Below, one piece after another: positions 8,405 through 17,701 of a stretch of DNA of 64,000 bases. The notes below the pieces were generated by a model. That model did not search any database. It worked only from the letters and a program-made list of their open reading frames with translations, and was not told where the DNA came from. The translations under genes were made by a program, and so were the position numbers. Source of the stretch: Glutamicibacter arilaitensis Re117 (GTDB lineage Bacteria > Actinomycetota > Actinomycetes > Actinomycetales > Micrococcaceae); contig NC_014550.1 of NCBI RefSeq assembly GCF_000197735.1, positions 2,604,001 to 2,668,000 of the forward strand, given 5' to 3'. Numbering within the stretch: the stretch's first letter is position 1; each line of letters opens with the position of its first letter.

Positions 8405-9123
8405 TGGAAACCGTGGCCAGCGTATTTGTAAAGCGTTCCAGACCTACTACGAAGACGTCTCCATCCACAAGGAATCCAACCCGACATCATCCTCGACATG
8501 ATCATGAAACCGGACTCGATGGGGAGCTACAGCGACAAGGACGTGGACCTGGTCGCCACGAAGTGGTAGCCCTACACAACCACAAGGGCTCGGACTCACA
8601 CCTGCAACCTCCCAGCGACGTGTTCCCCGACCGCTGCAGGAATGCCACGCAGGATAACAACACTCTGGAACCGGAACAACCAGTCGAATTCCGCAAAATC
8701 GCGGGCGCCTTCAACAAGTCCTACGACTTCTTCTCGCAGGTCATCGACTACGGCAGCCCCCGAATCGAGAAATTCGCGATCTACCTGAAATTACTGGCCA
8801 AGGCACTGCAGACCACAGCCACCGGCAACAGCTTGGACCTTTCCGATGCGGCGCTCACCCACTTTGCCCTGAGGTGCAAGAAGCACAGGACCTGAAGCTA
8901 GTGGGTGGGCAAGGCAAGGGAATCGAGAGGTGACTGCAGCCGATTCGGGCGTTGTGCGGGAGACGACCCTACGCACTTTCCACGGACAGATTAAGCAGAT
9001 CAACGAGCTATTCGAAGACACCGGAATCAGCGACGACGACCAAATCAATGCCGTCGAATCGATCATGCGCATGCCGAACCACACGAGCAGCTACAACGTG
9101 AAGCGATTGCAAATGGACCGATA
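8405..9123 (+). pseudogene. hsdR: Decayed C-terminal fragment of type I restriction enzyme subunit R (hsdR)
   Basis: Three plus-strand frames together spell the C-terminal part of HsdR. In order: I-C-K-A-F-Q-T-Y-Y-E-D-V-S-I-H-K-E-S-N-P (about 8417-8476), then after a frameshift D-I-I-L-D-M-I-M-K-P-D-S-M-G-S-Y ending at TAG 8567, then another frame with E-F-R-K-I-A-G-A-F-N-K-S-Y and I-E-K-F-A-I-Y-L-K-L-L-A-K (to 8895). A further shift at Q-D-L-K-L-V-G-G-Q-G-K-G leads into the final frame from about 8930, with D-S-G-V-V-R-E and I-K-Q-I-N-E-L-F-E, ending at 9123. The helicase and nuclease parts and the hsdM/hsdS partners are absent here. At least three frame breaks make it non-functional. It starts immediately after the preceding terminator, so the junction probably marks a deletion. 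Confidence 0.8.
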
Positions 9124-9468
9124 GATTTCAGTTCATCGCCAAGTCTTCCCGAGACTATTGATAAGATCACCTACACCTCGGGAGAAGGACGCCAAAGGCA
9201 ATCAATGCCTAGCTAGAGGTGGATGCCCCGGACGAGATAGTTCATTTACTTCTTGCTACTGGTTTGCAAGATCGGGCTAGGAAGCCTTCGCAACGTGCTG
9301 CTATGACGAATCATTACCCTGAGACACATAGACGTACCTAGGTGCAAGAGGTCTTGCTGTTCGCTTTTCCACTCGGTGGCTCATGGCCCCGTTAGGAGTT
9401 TTGTTTAGTCTTGGACCAACAGATCTTGACTACGAATGCCGAATACGATGGACAACCCTAGAAATTAG
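9124..9468. other. Non-coding stretch between the hsdR remnant and tsaD
   Basis: No reading frame here resembles a protein I know, and I see no RNA gene or repeat. It is probably further debris of the deleted restriction locus. Codon-like structure is lost in all six frames. Confidence 0.5.
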
Positions 9469-9503
9469 TTTGGGGTCCACCGCCTGTACATGGTGGCCCC
9501 AAA
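9469..9503 (-). terminator. Terminator hairpin of the alr-tsaD operon
   Basis: TTTGGGG-t-CCACC pairs with GGTGGCCCCAAA (12-bp stem, one bulged base). It lies 19 bp past the tsaD stop on the minus strand, with a short T-rich tail. Confidence 0.7.
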
Positions 9504-9521
9504 CTGAGGTTGCTCAGGTGT

Positions 9522-10601
9522 CTAGCTTCGAGAATTCAAAACGATGTTCGTTACCGGCTGCGAAGAGTCGGTTGCGAATTCCAGCCCAGACGGAGAAACG
9601 CCATCAGCAACCAGCTGCGCGCCGAGAGCTGCAACCATTCCGCCGTTGTCCGTGCACAAGCTAAACGGAGGAACCACCAAGGCTATGCCCGCAGAAGCAC
9701 ATCGGGCCGCCAGAAGTTCACGCAGTCGAGTATTCGCCGCCACTCCCCCGCCCAGAAGCAGAGTCTTCAGTCCCTGTTCCTGCATCGCCCGGACTGCCTT
9801 CGACGTGATCACGTCAACGACTGCTTCCTGGAATGACGCAGCAATATCAGCGACAGGAATTTCTTCTCCGTTGGCCTCGAAGTGCTCTACGCAGCGCGCG
9901 ACAGCAGTCTTCAGCCCCGAGAAGGAGAAGTTATTGCGATGCTTGCCTGGATTTTCGGCACTGCCGACAAACTTTGGCAACGACAGACCACGAGGGAAGC
10001 GGAAAGCCTTGCGGTCTCCGTCCTTGGCTGCCTTGTCGATAGCCGGTCCGCCTGGGTATCCAAGGCCCAGCAGTCGCGCAGTCTTGTCATAGGCTTCGCC
10101 AGCTGCATCATCAATGGTGGAGCCCAGCAACTGTACATCGTTGGTCAGCGAGGTGACCTTCAAGATTTCGGTGTGGCCTCCCGATACCAGCAGGGCGCCG
10201 AACGTAGGTGGCAGCACCGTTCCTTCAAGTACTCCAACACCCACGTGGGCTACCAGGTGGTTGATCCCGTACAACGGCTTCCCTGTAGCCAACGCCAGAG
10301 CCTTGGCTGCCGAAACGCCAACCATCAGAGCACCGGCCAGGCCTGGACCGCTGGTCACGGCAATGGCGTCAATGTCATCAAGAGTCAGTTCCGCGGTGTC
10401 CAGAGCTGACTGCAGGGTGGGCACAAAGGCTTCCAGGTGTGCACGCGCTGCGATCTCTGGAATCACTCCGCCAAAGCGTACGTGCTCATCCATGGAACTG
10501 GAGACAGCGTTAGCAAGCAGCTTATTGCCGCGCACGATTCCCACACCGGTTTCATCGCAGGAAGACTCGATGCCCAGTACTACGGGTTCTGTGTTGCTCA
10601 T
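9522..10601 (-). CDS. tsaD: tRNA N6-adenosine threonylcarbamoyltransferase TsaD
   Basis: TsaD transfers the threonylcarbamoyl group to A37 of ANN-decoding tRNAs, working with TsaB and TsaE encoded just upstream. The 359-aa protein has the ASKHA-fold start G-I-E-S-S-C-D-E-T, the metal-binding H-x-x-x-H pair (His115 and His119), V-S-G-G-H-T, and the C-terminal G-G-G-V-A-A-N and C-T-D-N motifs. The length is normal. Its start overlaps the rimI stop by 4 bp. It is the last gene of the alr-tsaE-tsaB-rimI-tsaD unit and is followed by a hairpin. Confidence 0.97.
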   Translation of the reverse strand: MSNTEPVVLGIESSCDETGVGIVRGNKLLANAVSSSMDEHVRFGGVIPEIAARAHLEAFVPTLQSALDTAELTLDDIDAIAVTSGPGLAGALMVGVSAAKALALATGKPLYGINHLVAHVGVGVLEGTVLPPTFGALLVSGGHTEILKVTSLTNDVQLLGSTIDDAAGEAYDKTARLLGLGYPGGPAIDKAAKDGDRKAFRFPRGLSLPKFVGSAENPGKHRNNFSFSGLKTAVARCVEHFEANGEEIPVADIAASFQEAVVDVITSKAVRAMQEQGLKTLLLGGGVAANTRLRELLAARCASAGIALVVPPFSLCTDNGGMVAALGAQLVADGVSPSGLEFATDSSQPVTNIVLNSRS

Positions 10602-11089
10602 GCGTTGCGTTCTTCCTCTTGTCCTTGCTGGACATCCAGCGGCAGTCTCATAATCAGTGCGTCTACCCCGCCCTTGTAGTAGCCCTTGCGACGGTGAATG
10701 GTAGTGAATCCCATGGATTCATACAGACCAATGGCACCGGGGTTATCAAAGCGAACTTCGAGCATCACATCCAATGCGTTCTTTTCGCCTGCGGTCTGGA
10801 TGAGCAATGCCAAAAGCTTGCGTCCCAAGCCTCGCCCTTGGTAGTCCGGGTGCATGGCAATGGTCTGCACATCGGCAATCGGCAAGACCACGCAGAGGCC
10901 GGCATAGCCGACAACTCGACCAGCGTCCTCGTAGACCCAGTAGGTGCGGGTATCACTCTGCGCTAGCTCGGATTCAAAACCTGCCAGCGGCCACGCGTCT
11001 TCTGGAAACAGCTGCTGTTCCAGCTCGTGGACAGCCAGCAGATCTTCTGCGGCCATGCGGCGCAAAGTGATCTGATTTGCTTCACTCAT
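10598..11089 (-). CDS. rimI: Ribosomal-protein-alanine N-acetyltransferase RimI-like GNAT protein
   Basis: A 163-aa GNAT acetyltransferase. The acetyl-CoA-binding motif [11 protein letters not shown], lies near residue 84, followed by [19 protein letters not shown], the RimI hallmark. RimI acetylates the N-terminal Ala of ribosomal protein S18 and some other proteins. Its place between tsaB and tsaD is the standard actinobacterial arrangement. It overlaps both neighbours by 4 bp, so translation is coupled. Confidence 0.93.
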   Translation of the reverse strand: MSEANQITLRRMAAEDLLAVHELEQQLFPEDAWPLAGFESELAQSDTRTYWVYEDAGRVVGYAGLCVVLPIADVQTIAMHPDYQGRGLGRKLLALLIQTAGEKNALDVMLEVRFDNPGAIGLYESMGFTTIHRRKGYYKGGVDALIMRLPLDVQQGQEEERNA

Positions 11090-11763
11090 GACTTGGCCTG
11101 CTTCATGAATGCCGGAACCTGCGCGTCGGATTCACGCAGGTACTGTGGCGAAGTATCAGAAAGGTCCTTGCCCGCTGCCAGTTCATTCATGCCACGGCGG
11201 GCAAGATAGCCAGCGTTGGCAATCCATTCAAAGGACTCAGGCATTGGCTGGGAGCCTGCCTCTTCAAGTTGTTCGGCATAGATCCCGGCACCAACGCCGT
11301 AGACCGGCAATGCCGGAAGCGCTGAAGCTGCGGAAACGTGCGGGCCATCCACCATGGTGCCGTCTTGGTCATATCGAGCCCAGTACACTTCCTTGCGACG
11401 TGCATCAGATGCCACGACGAATTCAGCCGGAACCTGACTTGAGTCAAGCGCCTGTTCGGCGAGCGCGTGCAAGGACATCACACCGTACACGGGGATTTGC
11501 CATACGAAGCCGAAGGTTCGTGCGGCAACCAGTCCCACGCGCAGGCCAGTGAATGGGCCTGGGCCTACGCCGACAATAATGCCGGCGAGGTCTTGGCCTT
11601 TCTGTCCATGAGCGTCCAAGAGTTCTTTGACGTATGCCGAGAGGGTTTCGGTTTGGTCATTTCCCTTGGAGGAAATTCGCTGGTCGACAACTGAACCGGT
11701 GGTTTTATCAACCAGTGCCACCGAGGCGTTGGCTGAGGTGTCGATAGCTAGGTAGTTAGGCAT
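11086..11763 (-). CDS. tsaB: tRNA threonylcarbamoyladenosine biosynthesis protein TsaB
   Basis: TsaB is the ASKHA-fold partner that dimerises with TsaD. The protein begins M-P-N-Y-L-A-I-D-T-S, and G-V-G-P-G-P-F-T-G-L-R-V-G near residue 70 is the family signature. I place the start at ATG 11763 (225 aa), which has a GGAAGAG site and fits the family; an in-frame extension to 11790 adds nine unrelated residues. The start overlaps the end of tsaE. Confidence 0.94.
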   Translation of the reverse strand: MPNYLAIDTSANASVALVDKTTGSVVDQRISSKGNDQTETLSAYVKELLDAHGQKGQDLAGIIVGVGPGPFTGLRVGLVAARTFGFVWQIPVYGVMSLHALAEQALDSSQVPAEFVVASDARRKEVYWARYDQDGTMVDGPHVSAASALPALPVYGVGAGIYAEQLEEAGSQPMPESFEWIANAGYLARRGMNELAAGKDLSDTSPQYLRESDAQVPAFMKQAKS

Positions 11764-12343
11764 GCTTCTCTTCCGTGTGCTGCGCAGCAACTGCCAACAG
11801 CAATGTGTCTTTCAAGTGGGCGAAGGTGTTCTCGTCCCAGCGTGGGCCGATCCCCTTCAGGCTAAACAACCGTGGCTCGTCCAGTTCTTCCTCGGATTCT
11901 TCCCAAGGGTTAGCGCTCGGTGCGGCCAAGGCTTCGCGGTCCAGCTGGATTTCCAGACGGGAGTCCGTCAGGTGTTCCACCTTGCCCAGTCCCCATTCCA
12001 CCACGGTGACTGATTCAGCCAAAGTTGATTCGAGGTCCAGAGTGTCAACGTCGTCGTGGCCGTTCAAGCGGTAGGCATCGACGTGGATCAGTCCGGGCCC
12101 ATCTCCAAGGGATGGGTGCTGGCGAGCCAAGACGAATGTCGGGGAGATAATTCCCTGTCGCACGTTCAGTCCCACACCGAGGGACTGCGTCAGGGTGGTC
12201 TTGCCGGCACCCAGTGCACCGGTGAGGATCACCAGATCTCCAGCTTTGAGCTGAGTACCCAAGGCTTCGCCCAGCGCTTCGGTGACGGTGAGGTCATCTA
12301 GCTGGCAGGAGAATTCCTGCACCGGGTTACTCACCGGCTTCAC
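11756..12343 (-). CDS. tsaE: tRNA threonylcarbamoyladenosine biosynthesis ATPase TsaE
   Basis: This P-loop ATPase drives turnover of the t6A complex. Visible motifs are Walker A G-A-L-G-A-G-K-T-T-L-T-Q, S-P-T-F-V-L and H-V-D-A-Y-R-L, then V-V-E-W-G. An acidic insertion near the C-terminus (E-E-S-E-E-E-L-D-E-P) makes it longer than the E. coli protein. No ATG is available: TTG 12358, GTG 12343 and GTG 12334 are in frame. GTG 12343 has GAAGG 8 nt upstream and is my choice (195 aa). It overlaps the end of alr by 17 bp. Confidence 0.93.
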   Translation of the reverse strand: MKPVSNPVQEFSCQLDDLTVTEALGEALGTQLKAGDLVILTGALGAGKTTLTQSLGVGLNVRQGIISPTFVLARQHPSLGDGPGLIHVDAYRLNGHDDVDTLDLESTLAESVTVVEWGLGKVEHLTDSRLEIQLDREALAAPSANPWEESEEELDEPRLFSLKGIGPRWDENTFAHLKDTLLLAVAAQHTEEKHA

Positions 12344-13526
12344 CCCAGCTGCCTTCAATGTAGTAGCGAGGCACTCGTGGAGAAATGCGGGTTACCACTT
12401 CGTAGTTGATGGTGTTCGCAGCGTAGGCCCAGGTGTTCACCGACTGTCCGCCATCGCCGAAGATAATCGCCTCAGCGCCGAGGAAGTCTTCCGGATTGAT
12501 ATCCGCACCAAGATCAATGACGCACTGGTCCATGGCGATACGTCCGCGTACCGGGTAGGTGCGTCCGTTAACTGTCACCGGGGCACCGGTGGCGATGCGC
12601 GGCAAACCATCGGCATAGCCCATTGGGATCAGCCCCAAGTAGGTCTCGCCTTCAGTCTTGTAATTCAGTCCGTAGGACACGCCTTGTCCGGGGCGGACCT
12701 TCTTGACGTTGGCCACGCGGGTTTTCACCGTCATCGCTGGGCGCAGGCCAAAGCTTTGCGGGGTGTCTTCCTCAAATGGGCTCAGTCCGTACAGGCCCAG
12801 TCCAAGTCGAACCATCTCGTAATGGGAATCGGGTCGGGAAAGAATGCCAGGGGTATTGGCGATGTGGCGAACTTCTAGATCGAAGCCGGCTGCTTCAATC
12901 AGCTCAATGGCGGTGTTGAAGACGGCAAGCTGCTCATCGGTCTCCGGGCGCTCAGGTTCATCAGCCACAGCCAGATGGGAGAAGATCCCTACTGCACGCA
13001 GCAGTCCTTCTTCTTGGAAGTCGCTCGCACGGTTCAGCAGGTCCGGCAGGGCCTCCATGGTGGAGCCGTTGCGTCCCAGTCCGGTATCGACCTTGATATG
13101 GATGCGGGCCGGAGTTTGCACGGCACGAGCTGCCGCGGCGACGCGTTCCAGTTCCCAGCCAGAGACTCCCAGATCCAGGCCGGCGTCAATGGCGGCTTCG
13201 AATGGGGTGTCTTCAGTGTGCAGCCACGCAAGCATAGGTGCGTCGATGCCAGCTTCGCGCAGGGCCAGGGCTTCGGTGACGTGGGCGCATCCGATCCAGC
13301 GGGCTCCGCCTTCCAAGGCGGCTTTTGCCACCTGGATGGCGCCGTGGCCGTATGCGTCAGCTTTGACGACGGCCATGACGGCAGCGGGAGCTACAACATC
13401 AGAAATCTGCTTGACGTTGTTGCGGATGGCCGACAGGTCAATGACTGCCCGGCGTTCAAATCCAGTGGCCTGTGCACTGCTGGTGCTGTTTGTCAGGTTG
13501 CTTTCTTCAAGCGCTTCAGAGTTCAC
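12327..13526 (-). CDS. alr: Alanine racemase
   Basis: This PLP enzyme interconverts L- and D-alanine for peptidoglycan. The PLP lysine is Lys55 in A-V-V-K-A-D-A-Y-G-H-G. The C-terminal beta domain carries the catalytic Tyr in G-V-S-Y-G-L-N-Y and the motif P-M-G-Y-A-D-G-L-P-R. The 399-aa length includes about 22 extra N-terminal residues before the conserved core. The assigned start is GTG 13526, with a weak ribosome site. It is the first gene of the alr-tsaE-tsaB-rimI-tsaD unit. Confidence 0.96.
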   Translation of the reverse strand: MNSEALEESNLTNSTSSAQATGFERRAVIDLSAIRNNVKQISDVVAPAAVMAVVKADAYGHGAIQVAKAALEGGARWIGCAHVTEALALREAGIDAPMLAWLHTEDTPFEAAIDAGLDLGVSGWELERVAAAARAVQTPARIHIKVDTGLGRNGSTMEALPDLLNRASDFQEEGLLRAVGIFSHLAVADEPERPETDEQLAVFNTAIELIEAAGFDLEVRHIANTPGILSRPDSHYEMVRLGLGLYGLSPFEEDTPQSFGLRPAMTVKTRVANVKKVRPGQGVSYGLNYKTEGETYLGLIPMGYADGLPRIATGAPVTVNGRTYPVRGRIAMDQCVIDLGADINPEDFLGAEAIIFGDGGQSVNTWAYAANTINYEVVTRISPRVPRYYIEGSWGEAGE

Positions 13527-13607
13527 CTAAACATCTTCGCACTTTTCGCTTTCAGATGCTTTGTTACCCCGGTGCGCAGTTCAGCACATGGGCCTGGTTA
13601 AAGTCGG

Positions 13608-13650
13608 AAGGAGCGGATCAAGACAACTAAGTTGCTTTGATCCGCTCCTT
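13608..13650 (-). terminator. Terminator of mscL
   Basis: A perfect 14-bp stem, AAGGAGCGGATCAA (13608-13621) with TTGATCCGCTCCTT (13637-13650), lies 22 bp past the mscL stop. It separates mscL from the alr operon. Confidence 0.75.
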
Positions 13651-13672
13651 GGAGACGGATGATGGTCGGTGC

Positions 13673-14071
13673 TTAGCGCAGAGTCTTCAGCTCGTCGCGG
13701 ATCTGAGCCAGCAGTTCCAGCTGAGGATCAACTTCTTCCTCTGGCTCTTCCTGGCCGGCAGCGCGGCGAGCAGCAAGACGCTCATTGAGCTTGTTCATTG
13801 GCAGTACCAGTGCGAAGTAGACTGCAGCAGCGATCAACAGGAAGTTGACCAGAGCAGTGAGGAAGACACCGAACTTGATGTCTACGCCATCAATGGTCAG
13901 TACCAAGAAGCTGTCGAAGTTTGGCGAACCAACCAACGCAGCGATCAATGGCATCAGCACATTGTCAACAAGGGCAGTGATAACGGCGCCGAAGGCAGCA
14001 CCGATGACGACAGCAACGGCCAGATCGACAACGTTGCCCTTCATAATAAAATCGCGGAAACCTTTTAGCAT
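13673..14071 (-). CDS. mscL: Large-conductance mechanosensitive channel MscL
   Basis: MscL is a pentameric membrane pore that releases solutes on hypo-osmotic shock. The start M-L-K-G-F-R-D-F-I-M-K-G-N-V-V-D-L-A is the classic N-terminus, with two membrane helices (about 17-40 and 68-93) and a charged C-terminal helical bundle ending D-E-L-K-T-L. I place the start at ATG 14071 (132 aa); a frame extension to 14146 is not family-like. No strong ribosome site is visible. It is monocistronic, with its own terminator. Confidence 0.96.
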   Translation of the reverse strand: MLKGFRDFIMKGNVVDLAVAVVIGAAFGAVITALVDNVLMPLIAALVGSPNFDSFLVLTIDGVDIKFGVFLTALVNFLLIAAAVYFALVLPMNKLNERLAARRAAGQEEPEEEVDPQLELLAQIRDELKTLR

Positions 14072-14180
14072 GGTTCGAGCATACACAGGATAATCACAGG
14101 AATGGCATAATTTTGCCTTCGATTTCCAATCGTTCGGCAAATTCACAGGAACCGTTTACATAAATAACAATTGATCGCGC

Positions 14181-15158
14181 CTAGATTTTCCTCAAAAGCA
14201 TCCGGCGTACCGAATGATCTGCGGATTTGCGCAGCACCAGCTGCGCGCGCCCACGCGTCGGCAAGACATTCTCTTTCAAGTTCGGCTCATTAATACGCTT
14301 CCAAATACCGTGAGCCGTTTCCCTTGCTTCGACGTCAGTGAGCTGGGCATAGCGGTGGAAGTAGCTGACCGGGTCAGAGAAAGCACCAGAGCGCAGCCGC
14401 ATGAATCGCTTGATGTACCACTCTTCAATATCCGAACTCCGTGCATCTACATATACAGAGAAATCGAAGAAGTCACTCAAAGCCAGGCCCACGGTTCCAT
14501 CCGAACGCGTGCGTGCCGGCTGCAAGACATTTAGCCCTTCGACAATCAGCACCTGCGGCGAGCGCACCACGTTGCGCTCCCCCGGAATGATGTCGTAGGT
14601 CAAATGCGAGTACACCGGGGCGCTTACTTCCGGTGCCCCAGATTTGATCGCCGAGACAAAACGCAACAGCGCACGCCGGTCATAGGATTCGGGGAAACCT
14701 TTGCGGTGCATGATCCCGCGGCGCTCAAGCTCAGCGTTCGGGTACAAGAAGCCGTCGGTGGTGATCAGCTGGACGTCAGGAGTCTGCGGCCAGCGGCGCA
14801 GCATTTCCTGGAGCACACGGGCTGTTGTGGATTTGCCAACAGCTACTGAACCGGCAACTCCGATGACAAATGGGGTGCGCCGTGTCTGCTCACCCAAAAA
14901 AGTGGTGGTTGCCTGATGTGTCGCTGCGGCGCCTTCGACGTAGAGATACAGCAGGCGGCTCAGCGGCAGGTAGACATCGCGGACCTCTTGCAGGTTCAGC
15001 TGATCTCCCAGGCCACGCAGCCGTTCAATGTCAGAGTAGTTCAGCGGTTGTTCCATCTTGTTGGACAGCCGTGCCCACGTCTCGCGCTCCAGTTCAACAA
15101 AGGGCGAAATGGGTGTTTCTAGTGTTCCGTGTGGTTCCACGAGGGTAAATTCTGCCAA
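14181..15158 (-). CDS. coaA: Type I pantothenate kinase
   Basis: CoaA phosphorylates pantothenate, the first step of coenzyme A synthesis. The 325-aa protein has the P-loop G-S-V-A-V-G-K-S (103-110), the D-G-F-L-Y-P-N motif after it, and the type I segments G-F-P-E-S-Y-D and I-V-E-G-L-N-V-L-Q. Start is TTG 15158, with no in-frame ATG nearby and only a weak ribosome site. It is divergent from glmS, with 149 bp between them. Confidence 0.96.
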   Translation of the reverse strand: MAEFTLVEPHGTLETPISPFVELERETWARLSNKMEQPLNYSDIERLRGLGDQLNLQEVRDVYLPLSRLLYLYVEGAAATHQATTTFLGEQTRRTPFVIGVAGSVAVGKSTTARVLQEMLRRWPQTPDVQLITTDGFLYPNAELERRGIMHRKGFPESYDRRALLRFVSAIKSGAPEVSAPVYSHLTYDIIPGERNVVRSPQVLIVEGLNVLQPARTRSDGTVGLALSDFFDFSVYVDARSSDIEEWYIKRFMRLRSGAFSDPVSYFHRYAQLTDVEARETAHGIWKRINEPNLKENVLPTRGRAQLVLRKSADHSVRRMLLRKI

Positions 15159-15307
15159 GAATATGCTCTACAACCCAATTAACAAGATCAACAGTGCATT
15201 CATTTTCGGCAAAAACCGGTAAATGCGTGATCTAAGACATAGGTTTTTTTGAGTTCTCTGCCACGATTATTCCCATCGATGGGCATTGAACCGGTAGGAT
15301 TTTTCCC

Positions 15308-17179
15308 ATGTGCGGAATTGTTGGATATGCAGGAACCTCGAGCCAGGTCGCTGATCACAGCGCCCTCGACGTTCTAATTGAAGGTTTGCGTCGGTTGGAA
15401 TACCGCGGTTACGACTCGGCTGGTGTCGCTGTTGTTGCCGATGGTGCCATTCATTCTCGGAAGAAGGCCGGCAAGCTGGTCAATCTGGAAAATGAAATTG
15501 CCGAGTCCCCATTGCCTAAGTCGATGACCGGCATCGGGCATACCCGTTGGGCAACCCATGGTGGACCGAGCGACTCTAACGCTCACCCACACCTGGCTGA
15601 TGGTGGCAAGCTTGCCATGATCCACAACGGAATTATTGAAAACTTCGCCGGCATCAAGGCCGGTCTGGTAGCCGAGGGTGTTGAATTCCTCTCTGATACC
15701 GATACCGAGGTTGCCGCAGCATTGCTGGGCAAGCTCTACAGCACCGAGGCCGAAGGCAACCTGACCTACGCCATGCAGCTTGCAGTCCAGCAGCTCGAAG
15801 GTGCTTTCACCCTCTTGGCCGTTCACCAGGACCACCCAGGTGTTGTAGTTGCGGCACGCCGCAACTCCCCTCTGGTTCTGGGTCTGGGCGAGGGCGAAAA
15901 CTTCCTGGGTTCGGATGTCTCGGGCTTCATCGACTTCACCCGTCGTGCCGTAGAGCTGGGTCAGGACCAGATCGTTACCATCACCCCGGATAGCCACTCC
16001 ATCACCGACTTCGACGGCAACCCTGCCGAAGGCAAGGAATTCACCGTTGACTGGGACGCAGCCAGCGCTGAAAAGGGCGGCTTCCCATCCTTCATGGAGA
16101 AGGAAATCTTCGACCAGCCAGCAGCTGTTGCTGACACCCTGCTGGGCCGTTCAGACGCTGATGGCCGTCTGACCCTGGACGAGCTGCGTATTGCTCCAGA
16201 AGAACTTGCAGAAATTTCCAAGATTGTTGTTCTTGCCTGCGGTACCTCGGCCTACGCCGGCTCCGTTGCCAAGTACGCTATCGAATCCTGGTGCCGCATC
16301 CCGGTTGAGGTTGAGCTCTCCCACGAGTTCCGCTACCGCGAGCCAATCGTGGACGAGAAGACCCTGATCGTTTCGATCTCCCAGTCCGGCGAGACCATGG
16401 ACACCCTGATGGCTGTGCGTTATGCCAAGGAGCAGGGCGCCAAGACCATGTCGATCTGCAATACCAACGGGTCGACCATCCCGCGCGAATCCGATGCGGT
16501 GCTGTACACCCACGCCGGTCCAGAAATCGCAGTGGCGTCCACCAAGGCATTCTTGGCACAGATCACCGCCACCTACCTGCTGGGCCTGTACCTGGCACAG
16601 TTGCGCGGCAACCTGTTCCAGGGCCAGATCAAGGACATCCTTGCTGACCTGGGCAAGATCCCTTCCAAGATCCAGGACATCCTGGACCGCGCCGAAGAGA
16701 TCAAGGATCTGGCACGCAATATGTCAGATGCCAATTCCGTGCTGTTCCTGGGCCGCCACGTTGGCTACCCGGTAGCTATGGAAGGCGCCTTGAAGCTCAA
16801 GGAAATCGCCTACATCCATGCTGAAGGCTTCGCCGCTGGCGAGCTGAAGCACGGCCCTATTGCGCTGATTGACGATGGCCAGCCAGTGTTCGTGGTAGTT
16901 CCTTCCCCACGTGGTCGAGACTCGCTGCACTCCAAGGTTGTCTCCAACATCCAGGAAGTGCGCGCCCGTGGCGCCAAGACCCTGGTTATTGCCGAAGATG
17001 GCGACAGCGCCGTCAAGGACTTCTCCGAGTGGGTCTTCTACGTACCAGAAACCCCAACCCTGCTGATGCCTCTGCTGGCCACCGTGCCACTGCAGATCTT
17101 CGCTTGCGAACTGGCTTCCGCCAAGGGATTCGACGTTGACCAGCCACGTAACCTGGCCAAGTCGGTGACCGTGGAGTAA
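15308..17179 (+). CDS. glmS: Glutamine-fructose-6-phosphate aminotransferase
   Basis: GlmS makes glucosamine-6-phosphate from fructose-6-phosphate and glutamine, the entry to UDP-GlcNAc for the cell wall; GlmM, also in this window, does the next step. M-C-G-I-V-G-Y places the nucleophile Cys2 at the processed N-terminus of the class II glutaminase domain (about 1-230). Two SIS domains follow, with S-Q-S-G-E-T-M-D and E-I-A-V-A-S-T-K, and the C-terminus ends L-A-K-S-V-T-V-E as in the family. Length 623 aa is normal. No glmS ribozyme is evident in the short leader. It is followed by a strong terminator. Confidence 0.97.
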   Translation: MCGIVGYAGTSSQVADHSALDVLIEGLRRLEYRGYDSAGVAVVADGAIHSRKKAGKLVNLENEIAESPLPKSMTGIGHTRWATHGGPSDSNAHPHLADGGKLAMIHNGIIENFAGIKAGLVAEGVEFLSDTDTEVAAALLGKLYSTEAEGNLTYAMQLAVQQLEGAFTLLAVHQDHPGVVVAARRNSPLVLGLGEGENFLGSDVSGFIDFTRRAVELGQDQIVTITPDSHSITDFDGNPAEGKEFTVDWDAASAEKGGFPSFMEKEIFDQPAAVADTLLGRSDADGRLTLDELRIAPEELAEISKIVVLACGTSAYAGSVAKYAIESWCRIPVEVELSHEFRYREPIVDEKTLIVSISQSGETMDTLMAVRYAKEQGAKTMSICNTNGSTIPRESDAVLYTHAGPEIAVASTKAFLAQITATYLLGLYLAQLRGNLFQGQIKDILADLGKIPSKIQDILDRAEEIKDLARNMSDANSVLFLGRHVGYPVAMEGALKLKEIAYIHAEGFAAGELKHGPIALIDDGQPVFVVVPSPRGRDSLHSKVVSNIQEVRARGAKTLVIAEDGDSAVKDFSEWVFYVPETPTLLMPLLATVPLQIFACELASAKGFDVDQPRNLAKSVTVE

Positions 17180-17194
17180 TCCACCAAGCTCTAG

Positions 17195-17237
17195 AAATTG
17201 CGGGTATTCCCTTTTGGGGAGTGCCCGCAATTTTTTT
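17195..17237 (+). terminator. Rho-independent terminator of glmS
   Basis: AAATTGCGGG (17195-17204) pairs with CCCGCAATTT (17224-17233), and the arm runs into seven T. Confidence 0.88.
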
Positions 17238-17267
17238 GCCCTGCCTGCGCTGGATAAACTAGGAGGC

Positions 17268-17618
17268 ATGATTGCAGGTATCGGAGTGGACATAGTTGAT
17301 GTGCCACGTTTTGGACGTCAGCTCGAAAAGACTCCACGTTTGCGTGAGCGGCTCTTCACCGAAGAAGAACGCGACCTGCCCCTGCGTTCCCTGGCGGCCC
17401 GTTTCGCAGCCAAGGAAGCCATTGCCAAGGCACTGGGCGCTCCTTCGGGCATGAATTGGCAGCACTGCACCGTCCGCAAGGATGAAGCCGGTGATCCGCA
17501 GATTCACAACACCGGGTCTGTCGCCGAGGCAAGCAACCTGCGAGGGATCACTTCATGGCACCTGACCATGTCCCATGATGGCGACATGGCTATCGCGATG
17601 GTGGTTGCCGAGCGCTAA
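17268..17618 (+). CDS. acpS: Holo-[acyl-carrier-protein] synthase
   Basis: AcpS attaches phosphopantetheine from CoA to acyl carrier protein. The start [10 protein letters not shown] contains the metal-binding Asp8, and [15 protein letters not shown] holds the second ligand Glu. M-S-H-D-G near the end is also family-typical. ATG 17268 follows a textbook AGGAGG; an upstream extension would run through the glmS terminator, so it is excluded. Length 116 aa is normal. Confidence 0.96.
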   Translation: MIAGIGVDIVDVPRFGRQLEKTPRLRERLFTEEERDLPLRSLAARFAAKEAIAKALGAPSGMNWQHCTVRKDEAGDPQIHNTGSVAEASNLRGITSWHLTMSHDGDMAIAMVVAER

Positions 17619-17701
17619 GCTCTGCGACCACGTTGAAAGAATAACGACACGTATCTCATTAAATAAGGCATCACACAGAAGCCTTGAGTATTGTTTGACT
17701 T

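Noticed and set aside
9383..9664. Short plus-strand frames between the hsdR remnant and tsaD
   Set aside because: They run into the tsaD terminator and coding region and show no protein similarity.
15159..15307. A glmS ribozyme or riboswitch upstream of glmS
   Set aside because: The whole gap is only 149 bp shared with the divergent coaA promoter and I see none of the conserved ribozyme core.
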